Origin: Closterium sp. Naga37s-1
Lineage: Eukaryota; Streptophyta; Zygnematophyceae; Desmidiales; Closteriaceae
Assembly (NCBI GenBank): GCA_947471745.1
Contig: CANJKZ010000080.1
Location: 355,501-419,500, forward strand
Length of the DNA: 64,000 nucleotides
Direction of reading: 5' to 3'
The notes beneath the pieces were generated by a model. The model saw nothing but the letters and a program-made list of their open reading frames with translations. It was not told where the DNA came from and did no database searches. Shown piece by piece: positions 49,521-58,694 of the stretch. Both the position numbers and the translations under genes were made by a program. Every line of letters begins with the position of its first letter. The first letter of the stretch is position 1.

Positions 49521-52061
49521 TTGCCTGCAGGAGGTGCTAGTGTAGCTGGTCCGGGAGGTGCTCGTACTCGGGGTACTGGAGCTGCTGGGGCTGGCGGTGT
49601 TGTGTCTGACTGTACTGGCGCTTCTGGAGGTGCTGGAGCTACTGAGGGTACTGGAGCTGCTGAGGGTACTGGAGCTGCTGGAGGTACAGGAGCTGCTGGA
49701 GGTGCTGGAGCTGCTGAGGGTACTGGAGCTGCTGAGGGTGCTGGAGCTGCTGGAGGCGCTGGAGCGGCTGGAGGTGCTGGAGCTGCTGGGGGTGCTGGAG
49801 CTGCTGGTGCTGGTGGCCCTGCACAGCCGCGCCTGTTCTTCGCTCCGCCGTCTCCGTCGTCTCAGCCACCGCCTGACTCTGCGCTTTGCCAGGTTCTTAG
49901 TCTCCCTTCGTCTACTGGTCTTCCGTTACAGCCTGGTTCACTGCTGCCTGCTCCTTCTCCGTACACTGAGCAGACAGGGGGCCTTGCTGAGCGTCGTGAG
50001 CCTGCGTCGCGTCCTGTCTCACCTGTCCGTTCTGGTCGTTCCGGTCGTCGTGTTCCTCGTCAGCGTCAGCCGGCTGTCCCCGGCCCTCACCTTGTAGTCC
50101 GTCGTCCTCCCTCTCCTCCGTCGCGTGTTCCTCTGCCGTCTCCGCCTGCGTCCTCTCTGCCTGTCGTCGCTGACCTTGCGTCTGACCAGTTTCGTGCTGA
50201 GCACCCTACTGTCACGCGTCTGCTTGCTACTGTTATCACTGACCCGTCTTTTGAGTCTGCTACTGCGTCTGCCTTAGTCGCTGAGCTTGTTGACTTTGCT
50301 GCTGCCTGTCGTCTAGACTATGCCGCTAGTCTTGTTGCTGAGTCTGAGTCTGTCTGTCCTCCGTCCGTCGGGGGTGAGTGTGCTCTTGGCACGGACGTCC
50401 TTGAGGACAGGCAGGAGGACCTTGAGTGTCTTGCAGCCGCTGCGCCTCATCTCGTGGCCATGCTGCTTGCCCCTGAGGGAGACCCGGATGCACCAGACAT
50501 CCCGACTCCGCGATCGTACGCTGAGGCGATCGCGGGTCCCTACTCCTCTCAGTGGCAGACAACCATGGATGCAGAGATGGCTTCCTGGAAGTCCACAGGC
50601 ACCTACGTCAACGAGGTTCCCCCACCTGGGGCGAACATCGTCAGTGGCATGTTAATTTTCAGGGTGAAGCGGCCGCCGGGTTCTCCGCCTGTCTTCAAGG
50701 CTCGTTACGTTGCTCGAGGCTTCAGTCAGCGTGAGGGAGTAGACTTCTTCCAGACCTTCTCCCCCACCCCGAAGATGACCACTCTTCGGGTGCTGCTGCA
50801 CGTTGCCGCTCAGCGTGACTACGAGCTTCACTCTCTTGACTTCAGCACAGCCTTCTTACAGGGCAGTCTGCACGAGGAGATCTGGCTGCGCCGCCCACCT
50901 GGCTTCACTGGGTCGTTCCCTCCTGGTACCCAGTGGAGCCTTCGGCGGCCAGTCTACAGTCTCCGTCAGGCGCCACGTGAGTGGCATGACACACTGAGGA
51001 CGACTCTTGCGGCTCTTGGGTTTGCCCCGTCGACTGCTGACCCGTCGCTGTTTCTGCGCACCGACACTTCGCTGCCGCCGTTCTACATCCTCGTGTACGT
51101 CGACGACTTGGTCTTTGCCACTGCTGACACTGAGGCTCTCGCCCTGGTGAAGTCGGAGCTGCAGAAGAGACACACGTGCACAGACCTGGGTGAGCTGCGC
51201 AGCTACCTTGGCTTGCAGATCACCCGGGACAGAGCACGCCGCACCATCACACTGACTCAGTCACACATGGTGCAGCAGGTCCTTCAGCGCTTCGGCTTCA
51301 CCTGGTCCTCAGCACAAGCCACTCCTCTGGCTACAGGTCACTCGCTCTCAGCTCCACCTTCGGACGAGTCCGTAGAGCCGAATGGTCCTTACCCAGAGCT
51401 AGTGGGCTGCCTCATGTACCTGATGACCTGCACTCGTCCTGACCTTGCGTACCCTCTTGGCCTTCTGGCTCGCTACGTGGCTCCTGGTCGGCACCGAAAG
51501 GTGCACATGGATGCTGCTAAGAGGGTACTACCCTACTTGTGCAGTACATCGGGCATGGGGCTCGTGCTTGGAGGACGGGGTGACGTTGTCCTCACTGGTC
51601 ACTCGGACGCTTCTTGGGTTGACGACCAGGCTACGCAGCGGTCGTCACAGGGTTACACCTTCAGCCTTGGCTCTGGTTCAGTTTCCTGGCGTTCTACACG
51701 CTCGTCTTCAGTTCTCGGCTCCAGTTGTGAGGCTGAGATCTACGCCACAGCCATGGCTGCACAGGAGCTACGCTGGCTCACCTACCTGCTGACCGACTTG
51801 GGAGAGTGGCCTCGTTCTCCTCCAGTGCTGTACGTCGACAACAAGGCCGCCATTGCCTTATGTCAGGAGCACAGAACAAAGCACATCGCTCTGCGTTACT
51901 TCCTTGCTCGAGAGTTGCAGCAGCGTGGCCAGCTTCGTCTTGCTCATGTGGCCACTCGGGCCAACACTGCTGATATATTCACCAAGGCACTTCCGCCTTG
52001 TGATCATCAGCGTTTCTGTACTTTGTTAGGCCTTGTACCCACGCTTCCTCACTTGCTGTAG
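49521..52061 (+). CDS. Copia E RT-RNase H open frame (846 codons)
   Basis: This is open from 49521 to TAG 52059-52061, in the same frame as the upstream parts. It starts with a GAG/GAA repeat linker (TGAAEGTGAAGG), then DIPTPRSYAEAIAGPYSSQW, RT (PPVFKARYVARGFSQREGVD, LHSLDFSTAFLQGSLHEEIW, LVYVDDLVFAT with YVDD at ~51096), and RNase H (LTGHSDASWVDDQATQRSSQ, SSCEAEIYATAMAAQELRW, ATRANTADIFTKAL). RT and RNase H look catalytically complete, but the initiating Met is internal to a polyprotein and upstream stops block normal synthesis. Compared with A2 it lacks a four-residue RLEH insert near 51870. Confidence 0.88.
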   Translation: MPAGGASVAGPGGARTRGTGAAGAGGVVSDCTGASGGAGATEGTGAAEGTGAAGGTGAAGGAGAAEGTGAAEGAGAAGGAGAAGGAGAAGGAGAAGAGGPAQPRLFFAPPSPSSQPPPDSALCQVLSLPSSTGLPLQPGSLLPAPSPYTEQTGGLAERREPASRPVSPVRSGRSGRRVPRQRQPAVPGPHLVVRRPPSPPSRVPLPSPPASSLPVVADLASDQFRAEHPTVTRLLATVITDPSFESATASALVAELVDFAAACRLDYAASLVAESESVCPPSVGGECALGTDVLEDRQEDLECLAAAAPHLVAMLLAPEGDPDAPDIPTPRSYAEAIAGPYSSQWQTTMDAEMASWKSTGTYVNEVPPPGANIVSGMLIFRVKRPPGSPPVFKARYVARGFSQREGVDFFQTFSPTPKMTTLRVLLHVAAQRDYELHSLDFSTAFLQGSLHEEIWLRRPPGFTGSFPPGTQWSLRRPVYSLRQAPREWHDTLRTTLAALGFAPSTADPSLFLRTDTSLPPFYILVYVDDLVFATADTEALALVKSELQKRHTCTDLGELRSYLGLQITRDRARRTITLTQSHMVQQVLQRFGFTWSSAQATPLATGHSLSAPPSDESVEPNGPYPELVGCLMYLMTCTRPDLAYPLGLLARYVAPGRHRKVHMDAAKRVLPYLCSTSGMGLVLGGRGDVVLTGHSDASWVDDQATQRSSQGYTFSLGSGSVSWRSTRSSSVLGSSCEAEIYATAMAAQELRWLTYLLTDLGEWPRSPPVLYVDNKAAIALCQEHRTKHIALRYFLARELQQRGQLRLAHVATRANTADIFTKALPPCDHQRFCTLLGLVPTLPHLL

Positions 52062-52287
52062 GCTTTGTTTGTACTGTGATCTATATGTATACCTGCATGC
52101 TTGTTCTGGTAGGTAGAGATCACTGTGCTGTTGTTGTTACATATATATCTCTGCATGTGAACTGGCCTTGTGGCCTTTTGCTTGTGCTCAGACTGCGTGG
52201 TGACGTTGTGATCCACCCTGAGCTTGCTTTGCATTTCCTGACTGGTCTTGTGACCCTCTGTTCTCCCCCACTTTGCCTATGGGGGTG

Positions 52288-52421
52288 TGTCAAACATATA
52301 TATATCTGTTATAGTTTGGGTAGGCTTAGTGGGGTACTCACTGTGGGGTACAACCCCTTAGGTTTCTCCTTTGTACCAACTCTCTCGATAGTCAAACCTC
52401 ATTCATGCCTATATTCTAAGA
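52288..52421 (+). repeat. 3' LTR of Copia E
   Basis: 134 bp after TATGGGGGTG, TGTCAAAC to CTAAGA, followed by GTCAG. Confidence 0.93.
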
Positions 52422-52448
52422 GTCAGTCCCAATAATATGATTGCACCT

Positions 52449-52578
52449 TACCAACAAGAATTGCCCAGGCACCAACAAGCATAGCCCAGGCACCAACAAG
52501 CATAGCCCAGGCACCAACAAGCATAGCCCAGGCACCAACAAGCATAGCCCAGGCACCAACAAGCATAGCCCAGGCACC
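52449..52578 (+). repeat. 21-bp minisatellite, six copies, 3' of secreted-protein paralogue 2
   Basis: Unit ACCAACAAGCATAGCCCAGG (C). It lies ~17 bp past the stop codon of the minus-strand gene, the same place as the 18/21-bp array after paralogue 1, yet the unit sequences differ. Confidence 0.92.
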
Positions 52579-52594
52579 TACATGCATCTCCCAC

Positions 52595-53730
52595 TCACCA
52601 AAAGCCGAATTGTTTGCAATCTGCAAGTGTTCTCGCAACTTGATCCTGGCATTCCTTCTTAGCCTTTGCGCTCTTTGCCCATTTCCAGAAAAGAAACTGA
52701 TTCTCGTCGCAATTCCGTCTAATCGCGTCATGACAATCCGATACTGCAAAAGGGTGACAGCAACGGGGAGACAGCTGAGTCGACTTCTTCCCTTCGGGGA
52801 CAGGCCGCCTGAGAATGAGCGACATCAAGGGAGGCAGGAGAAAATGGACGGCCGAGATTCCCCTCAAATATGAGGTGTGCAACCTGCTTCGCTAGTTCCT
52901 TGAATACAGTAACAGCAGAAAATAATAGAAAGAACAACAACAGAAATAACCGCAGGAACATAATAAGTGGGGGCTTGGCTTGATCCTTCTTACTAGTCGT
53001 CTGGAGTTTGCGGCGACCCTGCTCGTCACCCACGCTGGGCTCAGCAAAAATCGGCGCGCTCTCTGCCGTGATGGCGTTGCCGGCGGTATCTAACGCTCCC
53101 GATGCACCTGCCGCCGCGCCATGCCGACACATAGATTCGCGCAGGGGAGGAAGAGACAAGGGGAAGGGGTGAGGGGCGTGGAGGGAAGGGAAAGAGTGGC
53201 ACCTTTTTCTCGCGGCGTGGGGACGTGAGGCATGGGCGGAGGATGGACGTGAGGCTTGGTCGGATGCAGGGGTGTGCAGAGGGAGAAGCGATGGCCCGTG
53301 CAGAGTGAGTCTCTCTAAAGAGGTAACTCTTGAGACTGGAGGGTGGAGTTAAATTAGCTGGGGTGGTGCAGATGCCGCTTCACAAGGTGAGAAGGTGGGG
53401 ATGGGGGAGGTGGGGAAAGTCGAGAGAGGGGGCAGTGCGAGTGAAGAAGTGGCAATTGTGTGCAGGTACGACGCGAGTGCCATTCACGTGCCATTGTCAT
53501 TCACGCTTCTTAAAGTCAAGCATGGAGGACTTTCTCAGGTTCTTGAGATGCGCGCCACCATTGAATCGCACGGGTCTGCGACTTGCCATCGCACAGGACT
53601 GCAACTTACCATCGGCAGTCATCCCATTGTCAGGAAGCCGAACAGATCGAGCAGCAGAAGTGGAAGCGAATGATGCGAGTGTGACAGTGAAGGCAAGCAG
53701 TAGAGCGAGAGAAGTAAGCAGGCGCGCCAT
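52595..53730 (-). CDS. Small secreted four-cysteine protein, paralogue 2 (127 aa, 3 exons)
   Basis: Minus strand. Exon 1 53730-53610: signal peptide MARLLTSLALLLAFTVTLAS, exactly as long (121 nt) as in paralogue 1. Exon 2 53107-52994: GASGALDTAGNAITAESAPI, then EPSVGDEQGRRKLQTT, a probable pro-region with an RRK site. Exon 3 52743-52595: SDCHDAIRRNC..KKEC..TLADCKQFGFW, ending TGG-TGA. Donors GTAAGTTGC and GTAAGAAGG with acceptors GCGGCAG and TTTTGCAG keep phase 1 at both joins (introns 502 and 250 nt). Cys spacing is C-x7-C-x19-C-x10-C. Upstream promoter blocks match paralogue 1. The family is unrecognised. Mature form is probably a C-terminal ~50-residue basic peptide with two disulfides, by inference. 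Confidence 0.72.
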
Positions 53731-53972
53731 GGTTGTTGCTAGTAGCTAGTGAAGAGGATGCAGGGAGCTGAAAGCGAGTGAATCAAGAGCTTCGAAATGT
53801 GAGAGTGGGTGTTGGGATTGAAAAAGGCGTGGGTATTTGTTTGGTGTGAGAGGGCGGATTGTGGTGGATGTGAGTGAATTGGCTGAAACGGAATTTATCA
53901 TGCTCGGCGCAGTTACCATCGCGAATCGTACTCCTCAGCGAATCATCATCTAGAAGTTCGGTGAAACGCGTT

Positions 53973-54045
53973 CCAACCATAATTCATCTGGATGAGTTCG
54001 CTTGACTACGAAGTAGATGTTGGGTGGTGTGGTGTGTTACACACG
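53973..54045 (-). promoter_or_regulatory. Conserved upstream block of secreted-protein paralogue 2
   Basis: CCAACCATAATTCAT (53973-53987) and a 30-bp identical stretch (54016-54045) match 36510-36585. The distance to the ATG is 243-315 bp. A TATA-like AAACAAATAC lies near 53842-53833. Confidence 0.5.
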
Positions 54046-54568
54046 CTTCTAGTACGTTAAAGATGGATACGAATCGGTTTGCTTGTACCACCAACGGGTT
54101 CCAAGCAAACTGATCGCGTTCACAAGTTGTGGTGTTGACCAGCCGTACACATTTCTCTTTCACCCTGACCGTCCGAGATGAGACCTGTGGGAAGTCCAAA
54201 CCCGTTTCCTGTTTCAGTAGGTGGTAGTGTCGAACTTGGAATGGAAATACCGGTTACAAGAAGCTGGGCTGTTTGTAAAGCATCACATAAATTCACGGAC
54301 CGAAGGTCAAAAGCTTTGAATTAGGTTTTCTAGAACTTCCTCACAATGTGGGCTTTTACGTGGACAATTCTACCCTTGAGCAACCGCCACTTCTTGCGCA
54401 TCACCCTGGAAAACAACTTCCTCTTGTGCCCTACAACCAGGGAACTGTTTGAAACGCCGTGAGATGCGGGGGGTCTGATAGAACTGAATTATATGAACTA
54501 CATGATTATGATATTAAATACATTTCGTATCAAGTAGGGTAAATGGTCTATGAGGATTAAGCTCTAAG
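54046..54568. other. Host segment between paralogue 2 and Copia D
   Basis: No gene is seen. The part 54440-54565 (GCCGTGAGATGCGGGGGGT.., ..TATGAGGATTAAG) is homologous to 36668-36735 plus 37825-37862, showing where the LINE and Copia D inserted separately into the two copies of the duplication. Confidence 0.6.
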
Positions 54569-54573
54569 AGTGG

Positions 54574-54983
54574 TGTTACGATATGAAATTGCATGAGAAG
54601 GCATTCCTGTATGCTGCAGGAGCCGACTCTACCGAGTACGAAGCCGAGGAGTCAGAAGAGTCGAAGCGACGCAGCAACCGTCTGACCAAGACCGATGCAG
54701 GCAGAAACATTTGAAGTGAAAAGAGCGGGAACAGGTTCAAAACGGGTTCCTGCCCCGCACGGTTTGAATTTTGCTGTAATAAGGGAATGTACCCCTTAGA
54801 GTACATGGCTAGTCTAGGTCTTTTCGTATTCCCCTGTACTCTTATATAAACCCGATGTATGCATGCTATTATCAACTCAGTCATTTACATTCACTCTGGC
54901 CTGAGATTCAAACTTCCGCTGCAACACTACTCTGCGATCAACCCTGAGCGATCCTTTGCTAAGTCCCACTTGGGATTGTAACA
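54574..54983 (+). repeat. 5' LTR of Copia D
   Basis: 410 bp, TGTTACGATATG to GGGATTGTAACA. It has TATATAAACCC near 54842, a likely TATA box. Confidence 0.94.
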
Positions 54984-54997
54984 TGGTATGAGAGCTA
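54984..54997 (+). other. Primer-binding site of Copia D
   Basis: TGGTATGAGAGCTA abuts the LTR and matches the initiator-Met site except for C-to-G at position 7. Confidence 0.85.
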
Positions 54998-55077
54998 CTC
55001 AGGGATTCTTCGCAACATCACTTCCGTGAAATTCGCCGAACCAAGATCTGGCGAGCGGCACACGCTCCAAGACCAAG

Positions 55078-56304
55078 ATGGCCGGAGGATCCGGAGGCCA
55101 AGCAAATCTGACGGCTGAAGGACAAACCAACCCGGCTGCGACAAATGAGGCGACAACTACGACCGGCACTGCAGCACTTGAGCAGCTATTTGCTCGACTT
55201 TCAAATATGGAGAAAGAACTCCAAGACTTGCGCAAAGGCGATGCGGGAACCTCTTCCCAACCAGCTCAACCTGGACAACCGGCTACGAAAAGTCGCGATA
55301 CCGCCGCGCACACCTTCTCCCTCGACACAGACAAATCAACAACAACTGCCCCCCATCCAAGTGATGAAGTCATTAATTATGCGCAAGCACGCTTTCTCAG
55401 CGTTTCAAAAATCAAGACTACCGCCGCATTTGACGGCAAGGATTTCTACACATGGAGTTTCGAGCTTGAGCTCCTCCTGCAGACAGCGCAGATCTACCAT
55501 TACTTTGACGGCTCCTACTCTAAACCGGTGGACGACACCGACGACGCCAGGGCTCAGTACTACAGCGAGTCCCTCATGGCGTATAGTGTGCTGCTACGCA
55601 ACATGACGCCTGCAGAGCAACTAAGCATCCGCTCCTACAAAGAGAGCGCCGCTCCAGCCTTGGAAGCCTGGAAGCACCTCATTGAGGTATATCAGCCGAA
55701 GGATTCAGTTACAGCCAGCATGCTCCTGCAGCAACTCATGGAGACAAAGATGGGGCACGGGGAGAAAGCGAACTCTTATATTAACCGCTGTCGCAACATC
55801 CGTGATCAGATCACGAAGCATGGGAGCGCGATCTCAGAAGAGATCTTCGTCAATATAGTCCTCCAAGGACTCGGGCCAGAGTGGAAGCCCTGCAAAGCGC
55901 TACTCCGACAGCGAGGAATCATCTCAGAAGCCGCGCTATGCGCCGCACTCCTGACTGAACAGCAGGACATGGACTTGAGCAGAACAAGCTCCGCGCCGCG
56001 CCGAGAGCGCCTCGCCTTCTACGCAGACAACCGTGACGAGCGACGACAACCAAGGCGCCATTATTGCAAAATATGCAAAGTCTTCGGACACTCAACGGAT
56101 CGATGCCCGATCCAACTATTGCCACCCAAATTCCACTCACCACAACAACTGGGTCGGCCGACAAGACACTCGTCATCCTCAGTCTCAGCATCAGACATCT
56201 CGTCCTCCTGCACAACATCAACATCAGCAAACTCAAGGGCCTCAATCAGGAGCCCCCAGAAACATCATCGCAAATATGGCGACGCGTCGACGTCGTACTA
56301 CTGA
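55078..56304 (+). CDS. Copia D Gag (408 aa)
   Basis: The ATG at 55078 (MAGGSGGQANL) opens 408 codons. A coiled-coil-like ALEQLFARLSNMEKELQDLR spans ~31-55. The UBN2-type Gag core is ~115-300 (FDGKDFYTWSFELELLLQ, AWKHLIEVYQPKDSVTASML, IVLQGLGPEWKP). The zinc knuckle CKICKVFGHSTDRC is at residues 330-343. The tail after the knuckle overlaps the next frame (56033-57160). Gag would package the element RNA in cytoplasmic particles. The end at 56302-56304 is well past the knuckle, so this may be a true separate Gag. Confidence 0.88.
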   Translation: MAGGSGGQANLTAEGQTNPAATNEATTTTGTAALEQLFARLSNMEKELQDLRKGDAGTSSQPAQPGQPATKSRDTAAHTFSLDTDKSTTTAPHPSDEVINYAQARFLSVSKIKTTAAFDGKDFYTWSFELELLLQTAQIYHYFDGSYSKPVDDTDDARAQYYSESLMAYSVLLRNMTPAEQLSIRSYKESAAPALEAWKHLIEVYQPKDSVTASMLLQQLMETKMGHGEKANSYINRCRNIRDQITKHGSAISEEIFVNIVLQGLGPEWKPCKALLRQRGIISEAALCAALLTEQQDMDLSRTSSAPRRERLAFYADNRDERRQPRRHYCKICKVFGHSTDRCPIQLLPPKFHSPQQLGRPTRHSSSSVSASDISSSCTTSTSANSRASIRSPQKHHRKYGDASTSYY

Positions 56305-57160
56305 ACCTGACGAAGAGGATGAGATTCAAGGAAGACTCCTTCAACCAGAAGAGGGTTGGAATAATCCCCTCACTGAAGACCACAATTACCAGTATGACGA
56401 AGACGAGCAGGATTGGAATCAGCCAATCACACTGCGGGAAAGCCCGCCACATGACAACCAACAATACGTACCGGTGGGATGGAAGGAAGACGAAGACCCC
56501 TCCTTCCACAGGCGCTACAAGGCGACTACGGTGACTCCGCGACTGGCGCTACCTCTGCGCAGAAGCAACACTGACAACTACAACACCTGGTACCTGGAAA
56601 GCTGCTGCGGACAGCACATGGTGGGGTCCACTCGATACGTCTCAAACTTGAGTCGCGCCCCCGCATCTTACGTCACCGTCGCCAACAACGAGCAGCTGCG
56701 CGCCAATGCGCAAGGCATCGTGGTCCTGCAAGCACGAGACAGCAACACTCACATCTCGTTCAACGACGTACTCTACGTCCCAAACCTTCGTTTCAATCTC
56801 CTCTCGGCAGGACAACTCCGCGACTGCGGCGTCATACTCACCACGGACCTAGCTACACGCGACCTCATCCTCACCTACGCCCCCCCGGACACCCCTCCCG
56901 AATCATTCAAATATCTTGGACGAGCCCGCTCACTCAACGGAATCTACGTCCTAGACTTCGACATACCTTCCTGCCAAGCATCTTCCGACGAACTCGTGGA
57001 CCTCGTTCCTCTCGAGTTCGCCTACATGAACAAGGAATCATGGGAACACCCAAACGGACGCCCATGGGTTTGCCACAGCCCTCATCCCCGCGAGATCAAC
57101 CTGCACGAGCCGGACATCAATGGTCTCTGCACCACCTGTCACACACCCACGGCAAGCTGA
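56033..57160 (+). CDS. Copia D protease-region frame (375 codons, +1 to Gag)
   Basis: Frame 2, overlapping the end of Gag by ~270 bp. It contains an acidic/Gln-rich spacer and then a Copia protease-like domain: WYLESCCGQHMVGSTRYVSN, VLYVPNLRFNLLSAGQLRD. The catalytic triad normally DSG/DTG reads ESC, so the active Asp is Glu and Gly is Cys, probably inactivating it. Frame 2 stops at TGA 57158, reopens (57230-57796: ELAVSSYRIFGEAN) and is lost before integrase. It could be read by +1 frameshifting from Gag or reflect mutation. Confidence 0.75.
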   Translation: MTSDDNQGAIIAKYAKSSDTQRIDARSNYCHPNSTHHNNWVGRQDTRHPQSQHQTSRPPAQHQHQQTQGPQSGAPRNIIANMATRRRRTTEPDEEDEIQGRLLQPEEGWNNPLTEDHNYQYDEDEQDWNQPITLRESPPHDNQQYVPVGWKEDEDPSFHRRYKATTVTPRLALPLRRSNTDNYNTWYLESCCGQHMVGSTRYVSNLSRAPASYVTVANNEQLRANAQGIVVLQARDSNTHISFNDVLYVPNLRFNLLSAGQLRDCGVILTTDLATRDLILTYAPPDTPPESFKYLGRARSLNGIYVLDFDIPSCQASSDELVDLVPLEFAYMNKESWEHPNGRPWVCHSPHPREINLHEPDINGLCTTCHTPTAS

Positions 57161-57799
57161 ACGGAGCAAGTCGAAAAGGAGTACGCGGCAATCCAGGAAG
57201 CAGAGAGTGCCGAGGCAGAACCGACAGGCATGGCTGAAGAGGAACTCGCTGTGTCGTCTTACCGCATCTTCGGCGAGGCAAACGACGACTACGGACAACA
57301 GCGAGTGGAGCGACCAGCACCATACTCGGACACGCTCCAGTTCGTCCTAGAAGCCAACACCACCACCTTCGACGAAGAAGAACGACCGCGCCCGTGCACT
57401 CGCGACGTCTACCGCCGCGAAATTGACCCGGCTTGGAAGGATCCTGACGTAACAGGGGAGCTGAGCGTCAAGGAAGAACAAGACAAGGCCCGGGTGGAAG
57501 GATCCTGTATGAGGAACGCGTTACGGCTGGATGGGACGAGGAGTCAGCACGACGAGGCGCATGGGGAGACGCAGATTACGAACCAAAAGATGGCGCAACC
57601 TGGGCATCCGCCACTGGAGAATGGGGAGCCAACGCCAGCGGCACGGTCACCACGGGAGGATGGGGAACAGCCGAACCCGACGAGTGGGAGCTTACGCAAG
57701 AAGAATTGGAGGAAGCTGAACGAGAGATTAAAGCTGAGCGCGGAGAAGTATCACCCGCGTCGTCATTCCCCTCGGACGACCCCCACGCGCTGGTGAAGC

Positions 57800-58694
57800 C
57801 CCTCGCTCACCTCGTCGTTGGAGTGATCCCTGGTCGGAGATTGAAGGGGGGAATATACCACCAACTCCTCCTCGAGACTCACTTGGTCCAATCTCCCGCC
57901 CAGATCCGTACGCCCATTTCATTTAAGGCACCACGACCCCGCTCACCATCATCCCCGACCGTGAATTTCTCGCCCTCTACCTCACGACAGCACCTGCAGA
58001 AGGGGAGACAACGACAGAAGCAGAAGCAGAGGAGCCGGACAACGAAGCAGAACCAGGAGAAGAGGAAGAACCCCCACTCCAGATCTCGCAAGATACGGAA
58101 GCAAAAGCAGCAGAACACTACGCACGCTACAAGCGCACCTCCGGCATTCGCGCCGAAGATGACCTCTGGCACTAGCGGCTGGGACACCCCTCGCGCCAGA
58201 CCCTTGCCAACTGCCTCCGCACTAAAGTTTTCCCGCCAGGAGCTCTGCTGCGCCCCGATGGAACAGAACCACACAACACCCCACACCCGATCACTTGCAC
58301 TGTCTGCCCCACAGCTGCGCTCACCCACAGCGCCTACCCCTCTCTGGAGCCGAGCACCAACCGCTACAAGAAGCTGGAGAAAGTATACAGCGACTTCATC
58401 GTGCTCACCTTCGACGGCATCAACGGCGAGAAATATATCGACGCCTACTCGCGCCACGTGTGGGTCGCCAACGTCGACGCTCGCTCCAAGGCTCCGGAAG
58501 TGTTCCGCATATTCCTCGCGCACGCGCAGCGGCAGTCAGGGAGGAAGCTGAAGATCTAACACAGTGATGGGGCAAAGGAATTTCGCAGCAACGAGCTGGA
58601 GAGTGTTCTTACCGAGAAGGGGATCAAGCATGAGGTCTCACTCCCCTACACTCACCAACAGCAAGGGGTCGCAGAGAGGGTTAACCGCACCCTC
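57800..58694 (+). pseudogene. Copia D GAG-pre-integrase and integrase core (two stops)
   Basis: Frame 3. Acidic linker ..EEEEPPLQISQDTEAKAAE, then DDLWH followed by TAG (58173) and RLGHPSRQTLANCL, CTVCPTAALTHSAY and the integrase core YSDFIVLTFDGINGEKYIDA. A TAA at 58557 precedes HSDGAKEFRSNELESVL and PYTHQQQGVAERVNRTL, which belong to the same frame and run on to RT. The first catalytic Asp segment is divergent (SDFIVLTFDG). Confidence 0.85.

Larger units (their letters stand above)
45289..52421 (+). mobile_element. Copia element E, complete ends, multiple in-frame stops
   Basis: Two 134-bp LTRs (45289-45422, 52288-52421) differ at one base. The target duplication GTCAG is at 45284-45288 and 52422-52426. 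The LTR begins TGTCAAAC but ends CTAAGA, so termini are TG..GA rather than TG..CA; the primer site and duplication both confirm that boundary. It is the only family-A copy here with a recognisable gag. Internal domains are full length but carry four stops. Confidence 0.94.
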
